A DNA stretch of 64,000 nt from Sphingomonas psychrotolerans (GTDB lineage: Bacteria; Pseudomonadota; Alphaproteobacteria; Sphingomonadales; Sphingomonadaceae): assembly GCF_002796605.1 (NCBI RefSeq), contig NZ_CP024923.1:2170001-2234000 (forward strand), given 5' to 3'. This document shows, piece by piece, positions 43,235 to 51,081 of this stretch; the stretch's first letter is position 1; each line of letters opens with the position of its first letter. The position numbers and the translations under genes were made by a program. The notes under the pieces were generated by a model. That model saw nothing but the letters and a program-made list of their open reading frames with translations, was not told where the DNA came from and made no database searches.

Positions 43235-43545
43235 GCGACATCGCTCTGCTCTACGCCACTTTTCCCGGCCGTGCCGAAGCCGAGCACATCGCAGAAACCG
43301 TCCTCGCCGAGCGCCTCGCCGCTTGCGTCAACATCCTCGCGCCCTGCACTTCGATCTATCGCTGGCAGGGCGCGGTCGAGCGCGGCGACGAGGTTCCGGC
43401 GCTGTTCAAGACGACGCCTCAGCTCGCGGGGCGCTTGCGGGCCCGCATCGAGGTGCTGCATCCTTATGATCTGGCAGTAGTCGAGACCTGGCCCGTCGCC
43501 GCCGGCGCGGCGGTGAGCGACTGGGTCGCGGCGGAAACCGGCTGA
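43231..43545 (+). CDS. cutA: divalent-cation tolerance protein CutA
   Basis: A 104-residue CutA1 protein. ALLYATFPGRAEAEHIAETV, then LAACVNILAPCTSIYRWQG and EVLHPYDLAVVETWPV are the family signature; the protein forms PII-like trimers and is associated with copper tolerance. The ATG overlaps the TGA of ctaA (ATGA) and its stop overlaps the next ATG (TGATG), so three genes are coupled. A link to copper for the aa3 oxidase is suggestive only. Confidence 0.95.
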   Translation: MSDIALLYATFPGRAEAEHIAETVLAERLAACVNILAPCTSIYRWQGAVERGDEVPALFKTTPQLAGRLRARIEVLHPYDLAVVETWPVAAGAAVSDWVAAETG

Positions 43546-44375
43546 TGCTGCTGGCGGCCATCGCCCTGCAGGCGAGCATCGCCGCGCCGATCTTCGCGCC
43601 GCCTGTCGACACCCCACTACGGATCCTGACCGAGCGTACCGAGGCCGCGCCCGAGCGCCATTATCGCCTCGAACGGCTCGTCCGTTTCAACAAGGAGGGC
43701 AACGGGTATCGCGCCGAGGCGCTGATACTCGGCAGCGCCAGCGAGGCTCCGCAGCCACTCGGCAATCTCGTCGAGCGCGGGCTTTCCGCGCTGGCCGGTC
43801 GCAAGATCGTGCTGCATCTCGATAGCGAAGGCCGGGTGGTCGAGGTCGACGAGATCGCGACTTTGTGGGAGCGGGTCTGCCAACGCATCTCCGACGCGGC
43901 CGCCACCCGGCAGAGCCTGCCGCCGGGGGAAGCCCGGAAGCTGGCCGAGAAAGTCGCCGCCCCCCTGCGCGCACTCCCGCCCGAGCGTCAACGCGCGCTC
44001 CTCGCCACGCTCGTCACCGCCGCGATCATCTCCGATCCGCTCGACCCTGTCGGTACCGTCGTCCCGATCAAGCTCCCCGGCACCTCGCCCTTTGGCACCC
44101 CGATCGTGCTCGAGGGCACTCGCCGCACGGCCGCTGCCGACAATGGCCTGATCCGCACCACGACCCTTGCCGCGGCGACCATGGCCCTGCCCACGAATGG
44201 CCAGCCCGCGGCTTCGGGCTCGGTCGCACTCGAGCGGGTCCGCACCTCCGATCCACGGACGGGCCTGATCGCCAACGGGCTCGACACCCTGCGCAACGGC
44301 ACTGCCACACGCCAGACCGTGCTCGTCACTCGCCTCAGCGTCGCGCGCGCAAACCCTTCCGATTGGCCCGATTGA
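43545..44375 (+). CDS. exported protein of unknown function
   Basis: A 276-residue protein with a short signal peptide (MLLAAIALQASIAAP). No family is recognised. The mature protein has a predicted beta-rich first part (RYRLERLVRF-like, ILHLDSEGRVVEVDE) and a helical middle (EARKLAEKVAAPLRALPPE). It is translationally coupled to cutA. Its role is unknown; the position with ctaA-cutA may mean cell-envelope or metal-related work. Confidence 0.6.
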   Translation: MLLAAIALQASIAAPIFAPPVDTPLRILTERTEAAPERHYRLERLVRFNKEGNGYRAEALILGSASEAPQPLGNLVERGLSALAGRKIVLHLDSEGRVVEVDEIATLWERVCQRISDAAATRQSLPPGEARKLAEKVAAPLRALPPERQRALLATLVTAAIISDPLDPVGTVVPIKLPGTSPFGTPIVLEGTRRTAAADNGLIRTTTLAAATMALPTNGQPAASGSVALERVRTSDPRTGLIANGLDTLRNGTATRQTVLVTRLSVARANPSDWPD

Positions 44376-44381
44376 GCGCCT

Positions 44382-44395
44382 GGTATTATAATACC
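44382..44395. promoter_or_regulatory. AT-rich 14-bp palindrome upstream of rplM
   Basis: GGTATTATAATACC is perfectly self-complementary and strikingly AT-rich for this genome. It lies six bases after the preceding stop and 24 bases before a -35-like TTGACT at 44419-44424, which may be the rplM promoter. Confidence 0.45.
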
Positions 44396-44515
44396 CGTCA
44401 GCAAACACCCCGATTTGCTTGACTTTCGGGAGCCTCTCAGCCAAATGCGCACTCAACCGCGCCGGCCGGAAGGCTGGCGCGCTTGTATTTCATACTCGAA
44501 AAAAGGTCACAGGCC

Positions 44516-44995
44516 ATGAAGGCGCTGATGAAGACCACCAAGTCGGTAAAGCCGACCGAGGTGGAGAAGAAGTGGCATCTCGTCGATGCCGAGGACCTGG
44601 TGGTCGGTCGCGCTGCGACGATCATCGCCAACGTGCTGCGCGGCAAGCACAAGACGAGCTTCACCCCGCATATCGATTGCGGTGACAATGTCGTCGTGAT
44701 CAACGCGGACAAGATCCGTTTCACCGGCAAGAAGCTGGCGAACAAGGTCTATTACAAGCACACCGGCTATGCCGGCGGCATCAAGGAAATCACCGCAGCC
44801 AAGGTGCTCGAGGGTCGTTTCCCGGAGCGCGTGCTCGAAAAGGCCGTTGAGCGGATGATCCCGCGCGGCCCGCTCGGCCGTCAGCAGATGCGCAACCTGC
44901 GCATCTTCGCCGGCACCGAGCATCCGCACGCCGCGCAGAACCCCGAACTCCTCGACATCGCGTCGATGAACCGCAAGAACAAGGTGGGCGCATAA
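44516..44995 (+). CDS. rplM: 50S ribosomal protein L13
   Basis: A 159-residue L13. [40 protein letters not shown] and [20 protein letters not shown] are the family motifs. ATG 44516 ([10 protein letters not shown]) follows AAAAGG and is the usual sphingomonad start; codons from 44483 are part of the leader. First gene of the L13-S9 operon; its TAA shares a base with the rpsI ATG. Confidence 0.97.
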   Translation: MKALMKTTKSVKPTEVEKKWHLVDAEDLVVGRAATIIANVLRGKHKTSFTPHIDCGDNVVVINADKIRFTGKKLANKVYYKHTGYAGGIKEITAAKVLEGRFPERVLEKAVERMIPRGPLGRQQMRNLRIFAGTEHPHAAQNPELLDIASMNRKNKVGA

Positions 44996-45525
44996 TGTCC
45001 GACAACCGCCAGTCCCTCTCCGATCTCGGCGCCATCGCCGCCGGTGAAGCACCTGCGGGCGTGCCCGCAAGCGCCGACGAGTATCTGAACGCACCGCCGG
45101 CACCGACCATGCCGCTGCGCGAGAAGATCATCGACAGCCTCGGCCGTTCCTATGCGACCGGGCGCCGCAAGGACGCCGTCGCGCGCGTCTGGATCAAGCC
45201 GGGCAGCGGCAAGATCACGATCAACGGCCGCGATCAGGAAGTTTATTTCGCGCGTCCCACGCTGCGTCTCGTCATCAACCAGCCGTTCGGTGTCGCCGAG
45301 CGCGAGGGCCAGTATGACGTGATCTGCACCGTCAAGGGCGGCGGGCTTTCGGGCCAGGCCGGCGCCGTCAAGCACGGCATCAGCCAGGCGCTGACGCGCT
45401 ACGAGCCGGTGCTCCGCGCGCCAGTCAAGGCAGCCGGCTTCCTGACCCGCGACAGCCGCACGGTCGAGCGCAAGAAGTACGGCAAGGCCAAGGCCCGCCG
45501 TAGCTTCCAGTTCTCGAAGCGCTAA
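44995..45525 (+). CDS. rpsI: 30S ribosomal protein S9
   Basis: A 176-residue S9 with an N-terminal extension of about 45 residues, common in alphaproteobacteria. The S9 core starts at [20 protein letters not shown], contains [20 protein letters not shown] and ends [13 protein letters not shown], whose C-terminal Lys-Arg contacts P-site tRNA. ATG 44995 overlaps the stop of rplM (TAATG). A terminator follows. Confidence 0.97.
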   Translation: MSDNRQSLSDLGAIAAGEAPAGVPASADEYLNAPPAPTMPLREKIIDSLGRSYATGRRKDAVARVWIKPGSGKITINGRDQEVYFARPTLRLVINQPFGVAEREGQYDVICTVKGGGLSGQAGAVKHGISQALTRYEPVLRAPVKAAGFLTRDSRTVERKKYGKAKARRSFQFSKR

Positions 45526-45547
45526 GCTTTCTACCCAGAACAACGAG

Positions 45548-45580
45548 AGGGCGGTCCGGCAACGGGCCGCCCTTTTCGTT
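45548..45580 (+). terminator. intrinsic terminator of the rplM-rpsI operon
   Basis: GGGCGGTCC (45549-45557) pairs with GGGCCGCCC (45564-45572, one G-T pair), followed by TTTTCGTTT. Confidence 0.85.
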
Positions 45581-45738
45581 TGCATGCGCGCCCCCGAGGA
45601 AAGAGATTTGGCGCCTCACTCCGCGGAATGAACTCTGGCTAAATTTTTCTTAGCTATTCCCTCACCTTATCCGATTAACCGTCTACATCTATTCATAAGG
45701 ATGCAGGTTGCGCGCGCGCGGCGGCGGGGGATCATTCA

Positions 45739-47427
45739 GTGTTCAGATCACGCGTTTCGGCCACGCTCGGCGTAGCCTTTCTCACGATGCTGTCGGCTTG
45801 CGACGGCGGCGGCGGCGCCAGCAGCGGCGGGTCCGCCGGTGGCGGCGTCGTCTCGGTCACGCCCGCGCCCACTCCCACGCCGAGCTTCACCGAAGCCGAC
45901 GCCGCGCGCCTCGCCAGACAGGCGAGCTTCGGCCCGACGCCTGCTTTGGTCTCGCGGATCAAGGAGTTGGGCGTCAACGCGTGGCTGGACGAGCAGTTCG
46001 CCGCGACCGGCAGCACCTATACCGATCTCGCCGTCGAGGTCCGCCGCGACTTCTGCACCAGCGGCGACACCGTCTGCGCCCGCCAGCATTTCTCGCGCGT
46101 GCCCGCGGCGATGCGTTTCTATTCGGATGCCGTGATGGCGCCCGATCAGCTCCGCCAGCGCGTCGCCTTCGCGCTCGGCCAGATGATCGTCGCGTCCGAG
46201 GCCGAAGTGAATTCGGCCGCCGGCATCGCCGCGTTCAACCAGATCTTCCTCGACAGCGCCTTCGGCAATTTCCGCGACGTGCTCGCCCGGGCGACGATGC
46301 TCGGCTATATGGGCGACTATCTCGACATGGCCGACAGCAACAAGTCGGCGCCGTCGGAAAATTACGCCCGCGAATTCCTCCAGCTGTTCTCGATGGGCCC
46401 CGACCAGCTCAACATGGACGGCACGCCGAAACTGGACGCCACCGGCGCGCGCCAGCCCAATTACACCCCCGAAGACATTCGCGGCGTCGCCCGCGCGCTC
46501 ACCGGCTGGACCTATGCCCGGGTCGGCGGCGCGGCGATCACCGACGGCAATGCCCGCGACTATTCGCAGCCTATGATCGCAGTGGCGGCGCGCTACGACA
46601 GCACCGCCAAGGCGTTCCTCGGCACTTCGGTCGGCGCGGGCGCCACGCAGGAGGCGAGCGTCGCCGCGGTGGTCGACGCCGCGTTCAACAACGCCTCGAC
46701 TGCGCCCTTCGTCTCGAAGTTCCTGATCACCCATCTCGTCACGCCCAACCCGACGCCCGCTTATGTCGGCCGCGTCGCGGCGGTGTTCGCCAACAATGGC
46801 GGCGGCGTCCGCGGCGACCTCAAGGCCGTCGTCCGCACGATCCTGACCGATGCCGAGGCCCGCGCCGCGCCCGGCGCTGCTTCGGGCAAGGTCAAGGAGC
46901 CGGTGCTGCTGATGACCGGCCTCGCCCGCGTCATCGGCTTCACCACCGACGGCTATGTCTTCGTCAATCGCGACACCAGCATGGGCCAGCCGGTGATGCG
47001 CGCGCCCTCGGTATTCAATTTCTATCCCACCGATTATCCGCTGCCCGGCAGCACCACGCTCAAGAGCCCCGCGTCGAAGCTGCTCAACACCTCGAACGTG
47101 CTGCGCTGGCACAATTTCGTCTATGACTGGACGGTGGGCGGCGACGCCACGCGGGCGGAATTCACGCTCGCCTCGGGCATGCCCAATTCCTCGCTGAGCC
47201 AGCCGCTGTGGAGCGGATGGGAGGCGTTCGGCACCGATCTCGATGCGATGATCGCCCGCATCGATCTGCTGATGTTCGCCAACACGCTGAACCAGCCGCA
47301 GAAGGACGCGCTCAAGACCGCGGCGACGGCGATCACCAATGCCGATCCGCTGCTCCAGGCCCGCAAGCGCGCCCAGATGATGCTCTATGTCGCGGCCTCG
47401 AGCCCGCTCTTCCTCGTCGACCGGTAA
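45739..47427 (+). CDS. DUF1800-family exported lipoprotein
   Basis: A 562-residue protein of the DUF1800 family. The signal peptide ends with a lipobox (TMLSACDGGGG), followed by a Gly/Pro-rich spacer. Family features are ARLARQASFGPTPALVSRI near the start of the domain, ENYAREFLQLFSMG and YTPEDIRGVARALTGWTY. DUF1800 and DUF1501 genes regularly stand together and both proteins are exported; their biochemical function is not known. Start GTG 45739. It lies nine bases before the DUF1501 gene. Confidence 0.88.
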   Translation: MFRSRVSATLGVAFLTMLSACDGGGGASSGGSAGGGVVSVTPAPTPTPSFTEADAARLARQASFGPTPALVSRIKELGVNAWLDEQFAATGSTYTDLAVEVRRDFCTSGDTVCARQHFSRVPAAMRFYSDAVMAPDQLRQRVAFALGQMIVASEAEVNSAAGIAAFNQIFLDSAFGNFRDVLARATMLGYMGDYLDMADSNKSAPSENYAREFLQLFSMGPDQLNMDGTPKLDATGARQPNYTPEDIRGVARALTGWTYARVGGAAITDGNARDYSQPMIAVAARYDSTAKAFLGTSVGAGATQEASVAAVVDAAFNNASTAPFVSKFLITHLVTPNPTPAYVGRVAAVFANNGGGVRGDLKAVVRTILTDAEARAAPGAASGKVKEPVLLMTGLARVIGFTTDGYVFVNRDTSMGQPVMRAPSVFNFYPTDYPLPGSTTLKSPASKLLNTSNVLRWHNFVYDWTVGGDATRAEFTLASGMPNSSLSQPLWSGWEAFGTDLDAMIARIDLLMFANTLNQPQKDALKTAATAITNADPLLQARKRAQMMLYVAASSPLFLVDR

Positions 47428-47436
47428 GGAAACCAG

Positions 47437-48816
47437 ATGACCTTGTCCCGCCGCGATTTCGTTCGCCTCGTCGCCGGCACCGGCGCGGTGGCTGCCATGG
47501 GCCAGCTCGGCCGCACCAGCGCAATGGCGGCGCCGAGCGGCAGCTACCGCGCGATGGTCGGCGTGTTCCTGTTCGGGGGCAATGACGGCTGGAACATGGT
47601 GATCCCCACCGATGCGCGTCACGCGACCTATCTCGCCTCGCGCGGCTCGGTCGGCATCAAGGCGCCGGCGCTGACCCCACTGACCAACGCCGCCTACGCG
47701 CTCCACCCGTCGATGGCCGCACTCCGCCCGCTCTGGGACGAAGGCAGCCTCGCGCTGGTGCTCAACGCCGGCACGCTGTTCGCGCCGCTGACCAAAGCGA
47801 CCTATCAGTCGCGCCCTGATCTGCGCCCGACCAATCTGATGAGCCATTCGGACGAGCAGGCGCATTGGCAGGGTCTGCGCGCCCGCGACGTCAGCATCGA
47901 CGGCTTCATGGGCCGGATGACCGATCGCATGGCCGCGTCTTCGACACCCTCGATGATCTCGCTGGCGGGATCGAACCTCGCGACGATCGGCCGGACCAGC
48001 TCGGCGCTGGTACTCCCTTCCACCGGCACGCTGGGCCGCAGTGGCTACAGCGCTGGCGGCAATGCCGCCAACCAGGCCAAGAATGCGGCGGTAGACGCCT
48101 TCGCCAACGGCACGACCTATGGCGCGATGACCGAGACCACCGCCCGCGACATCACCGGCGCCTACGGCCAGGCCGTCACTGCCAATACGATCATCGGCGC
48201 GACCAGCGCGCTCGACGGCTATTTCGTCAACCCGGTCACCGGCGCCGCGCTGACCAGCGACGTCGCCCGCCAGCTGATGCGCGTCGCCCGGATGATCGCC
48301 GCGCGCTCGACGCTCGGGCATGACCGCCAGACCTTCATGGTCAGCCAGGGCGGCTTCGACAATCATTCGGGCCAGGTGAATGGCGGCAACAACGACACCG
48401 GCACTCACGCCAATCTGCTCGCCGATCTCGCCATGGCGCTCGCGGCTTTCCACCGCGCGATGCAGTCGATCGGCATGGCCGAAAACGTCACCGCGTTCAC
48501 GATGAGCGACTTCGGCCGCACCTTCAAAGGCAATGCCCAGAACGGCACCGATCACGCCTGGGGCAGCAACCACCTCGTCGTCGGCGGCAACGTCACCCCC
48601 GGCGGCATCTTCGGCGCCTATCCTGATCCGGTGATCGGCGGCGCGCACGACGTCAGCAACGAAGGCCGCTTCGTCCCCGCGATCGCGCAGGAGGAATATA
48701 TCGGCGCGATCGCCCGCTGGCACGGCGTGAGCGATGCCGACATGCCCTATGTCTTCCCCAATTGGTCGACATGGAACACCGGCGGACGCGGCCCCTTAGG
48801 GTTGTTCCGCACTTAA
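47437..48816 (+). CDS. DUF1501-family Tat-exported protein
   Basis: A 459-residue protein with a twin-arginine signal (LSRRDFVRLVAGTGAVAAMG). The DUF1501 domain, which has an alkaline-phosphatase/sulfatase-like fold, starts with VGVFLFGGNDGWNMVIPTD and has MSHSDEQAHWQG, SQGGFDNHSGQ, MSDFGRTF and GTDHAWGSNHLVVGG, with the His/Asp residues expected at a metal site. Substrate is unknown. Second gene of the DUF1800-DUF1501 operon. Confidence 0.9.
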   Translation: MTLSRRDFVRLVAGTGAVAAMGQLGRTSAMAAPSGSYRAMVGVFLFGGNDGWNMVIPTDARHATYLASRGSVGIKAPALTPLTNAAYALHPSMAALRPLWDEGSLALVLNAGTLFAPLTKATYQSRPDLRPTNLMSHSDEQAHWQGLRARDVSIDGFMGRMTDRMAASSTPSMISLAGSNLATIGRTSSALVLPSTGTLGRSGYSAGGNAANQAKNAAVDAFANGTTYGAMTETTARDITGAYGQAVTANTIIGATSALDGYFVNPVTGAALTSDVARQLMRVARMIAARSTLGHDRQTFMVSQGGFDNHSGQVNGGNNDTGTHANLLADLAMALAAFHRAMQSIGMAENVTAFTMSDFGRTFKGNAQNGTDHAWGSNHLVVGGNVTPGGIFGAYPDPVIGGAHDVSNEGRFVPAIAQEEYIGAIARWHGVSDADMPYVFPNWSTWNTGGRGPLGLFRT

Positions 48817-48877
48817 CGGCGTTCTTCCACATTCCTTCCATGTCGCGCAGCTATCGCGCGACAAGAGGGAGTATCGC

Positions 48878-49324
48878 ATGGAACTTCACTACCGCGGCAT
48901 ATCAGCGTCGGATACGGTGGATGCGGGAGGAACCCCCGTGTCCAATTTCTATCGCATCACGCCCTTCATGCATGTGCCGGATATCGAAGCGGCGGTGCGC
49001 TTCTTCACCGAGATCCTGGGCTTCGAATGCCGCTTCCGCCAAGGCAGCTATGCCTATGTCCAGCGCGAGGCGGCGGCGTTCCGCCTCGTCGAGAATATCG
49101 GCGACGATGGCGCCCCACCGGGCAATCGCCGCTTTTGTTATTATGTCGACGTGCACGACGTCGACGCGATCGCCGCCGAGCTCGCGCCCAGGGCACCGCT
49201 GCTCAACGACGGCGACATCTATGGCCCGATCGACCAGATCTATGGCCAGCGCGAGCTGATGGTGGTGGCGCCCGACGGCAATCTGCTGGTGTTCGGACAG
49301 GATCTGACGCGGGCGCAGGGCTGA
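48878..49324 (+). CDS. VOC/glyoxalase-fold protein
   Basis: A protein of up to 148 residues with one vicinal-oxygen-chelate domain: ITPFMHVPDIEAAVRFFTEI, LGFECRFRQGSYAYVQRE, CYYVDVHDVDAI and ELMVVAPDGNLLVFGQ. It resembles glyoxalase-like or bleomycin-resistance-like dioxygenase-fold proteins; metal ligands are not all readable. ATG 48878 has AGGGAG upstream; a GTG at 48938 with GGGAGGA in front would give a 128-residue protein that begins right at the domain, and either may be used. Confidence 0.85.
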   Translation: MELHYRGISASDTVDAGGTPVSNFYRITPFMHVPDIEAAVRFFTEILGFECRFRQGSYAYVQREAAAFRLVENIGDDGAPPGNRRFCYYVDVHDVDAIAAELAPRAPLLNDGDIYGPIDQIYGQRELMVVAPDGNLLVFGQDLTRAQG

Positions 49325-49335
49325 ACCAGCCTCAC

Positions 49336-49444
49336 GCGTCACCCGGGCCTTGTGCCGAGGTCCACCAGGCCGCCCGGGAAAAAGCGTGACGCGCAAAGGA
49401 CATCGCCTGCCGCACCGTGGACCCCGGCCCAAGGCCGGGGTGAC
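49336..49444. repeat. large hairpin plus palindromic repeat between convergent genes
   Basis: GCGTCAC (49336-49342) pairs with GTGACGC (49386-49392), and inside it CCCGGGC (49342-49348) with GCCCGGG (49372-49378). Immediately after, at 49420-49444, lies the second copy of the GACCCCGGCC-type palindrome also found at 28096-28122. Confidence 0.65.
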
Positions 49445-49452
49445 GGAAGTGG

Positions 49453-50199
49453 CTAAAGCACCACGCTCCCCTCGCCCTTGAACCGGGCGATCGTTTCGAA
49501 ACTGCGGCCCTCCACCCGGATCTCGTTGAACGAAGGCGGCTGGCTCCGCACGCGTTCGGACAGGGTGCCCGCCCCGATCAGCCGCACGGTCCGGCCCTCG
49601 ATCTCATGCGCGACGTCGAACGGATCATGGACATGGCCGGTCAGCACCGCATGCACCCCGGCCGTCGCCAGCGCATCGAGCGCCGCCCTCCCCCGGCGCG
49701 TCTGCGAAGTCGCCATCGTCCCCGCCTCGATCAGCGGATGGTGCGCGGCGACGAAGATCAGATCGTCGCCGGGCACCGCCTCGACCAATGCGAGCGACTC
49801 CTGCAACGATCGCGTGCTGACATAGCCCTTCGACCAGTTGGTGCGGAACTGAAAGCGCGCGGTGGTCTTGAGCGGCACCACGCTCACGCCCTTCACGTCG
49901 AGCGGCTTCTCGATCATCCGTTCGATCGCCTTATAGCGTTTGTACGGCGTCACGAACCGCGCCCACAGATTGAAATAGGGCAGATCGTGGTTGCCGACCT
50001 CGACCGTCACCGGCCGGCCGAGGCTCTCCAGCCACTTACCCGCCGCCGCGAACTCGCTCGCCCGCGCGCGCATCGTCAGATCGCCGGTCATGATCACTGC
50101 ATCGGGCTGTTCTTCCAGAACCTTGCGGCCGAACCAGTCGATCGCCTCGCGATCCTCGCGGCCGAAATGGACGTCGCTGACGTGAAACAGGCGAGTCAT
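49453..50199 (-). CDS. calcineurin-like metallophosphoesterase
   Basis: A 248-residue phosphoesterase. All five blocks of the metal site are present: DVHFG, GDLT, GNHD, AAHHP and TGHVHDPF. The family includes cyclic-nucleotide phosphodiesterases (CpdA-like) and lipid phosphatases; substrate is open. Its ATG 50199 overlaps the TGA of the lipid-kinase-like gene (ATGA), which suggests the two enzymes work on related compounds, possibly phospholipid headgroups. Confidence 0.9.
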   Translation of the reverse strand: MTRLFHVSDVHFGREDREAIDWFGRKVLEEQPDAVIMTGDLTMRARASEFAAAGKWLESLGRPVTVEVGNHDLPYFNLWARFVTPYKRYKAIERMIEKPLDVKGVSVVPLKTTARFQFRTNWSKGYVSTRSLQESLALVEAVPGDDLIFVAAHHPLIEAGTMATSQTRRGRAALDALATAGVHAVLTGHVHDPFDVAHEIEGRTVRLIGAGTLSERVRSQPPSFNEIRVEGRSFETIARFKGEGSVVL

Positions 50200-51044
50200 G
50201 ACGCCGGTACCTCCTCGTCGGTGCGCGTGGCGATGAACGTCTCGAGGCTCTTGCCCGCGCGGATCTTCTCATGCGGCTGGAGCGTGACCGGTTCGCCGTC
50301 GAACAATGCGAGCGCCGGGCGATGGCCCCGCACGCGCAGTTCCTGAGTTGAGGCCTCGCTGACGGCATGCGCGGTTACCCAGTCGCCGGTCAGCCAGTCC
50401 CAGCCGAGCTGGACGATCGCGCCCCAGTCGCGGGCATCGACCGCGGCGACTTCGAGGCCCTTGAGATCGGGGGTGACGAACACCGCCTGGTAGGAATCGC
50501 CGAGCCCCGATGCCCCCGCAACGCGAATGCCGCGCTCGCCGAAGGTCTTGCGCCACGCCCCGCGAACGGCAGCACGCAGCCGCCCCAGCCTCCCTTTGCG
50601 GACCGCCTCCCGCGCGCGGAACCACGAAGCGGCCGGCCCGAGGATCAGCCCGACAAAGGCGCGATGCTCGCCGGCGATCACATAAGGCAAGGCCACCCGC
50701 CGATCGCTAATGTGCGCGGCGCGCAGGATCTTTTGCGGGTCGGTCTCGCTGTGCAGGCCCTTGGCGAGCAGGTTCATCGTGCCCCCCGGCAGGATCAGGA
50801 ATGCGCCCTGCCACTTCTCGAGCGCAGAGAGCGCCGCGTTGATCGTCCCGTCCCCGGCGAACAGCACCACCGTGTCGACCTTGGCGCCATCGAGATCCTC
50901 GGGCGTCGGTAATTTCTCTTCGGGAAAGTCGGTGCGGCCCGCGAGCGCGAGCCCGCTCTCCTCGAACACCGCTTCCAGCGCCTCGCATTTGGCGCGGTTG
51001 GTGGTGCCGGAATCGGGATTGGTGATGAACCAGAGTTTTTCCAT
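50196..51044 (-). CDS. diacylglycerol/lipid-kinase-like protein
   Basis: A 282-residue DAGK_cat-type protein. The N-terminal WFITNPDSGTTNRAKCEAL is the P-loop-like start; VVLFAGDGTINAALSALEKW and LILPGGTMNLLAKGLH give the GGDGT-like and GGTxN nucleotide motifs. It may phosphorylate diacylglycerol or a related lipid. ATG 51044 is used; the frame continues upstream into the galactosidase gene region but has no support. Coupled to the phosphoesterase gene downstream. Confidence 0.87.
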   Translation of the reverse strand: MEKLWFITNPDSGTTNRAKCEALEAVFEESGLALAGRTDFPEEKLPTPEDLDGAKVDTVVLFAGDGTINAALSALEKWQGAFLILPGGTMNLLAKGLHSETDPQKILRAAHISDRRVALPYVIAGEHRAFVGLILGPAASWFRAREAVRKGRLGRLRAAVRGAWRKTFGERGIRVAGASGLGDSYQAVFVTPDLKGLEVAAVDARDWGAIVQLGWDWLTGDWVTAHAVSEASTQELRVRGHRPALALFDGEPVTLQPHEKIRAGKSLETFIATRTDEEVPAS

Positions 51045-51081
51045 GCCGCCCGCAACGCGCGAACCCGCTTTTGGTCGCTTC

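Noticed and set aside
45748..48723. Very long open frame on the minus strand opposite the DUF1800/DUF1501 genes
   Set aside because: It lacks any family motif, is rich in Arg/Asp/Gly as expected for an antisense frame of GC-rich genes, and lies opposite two well-supported proteins.
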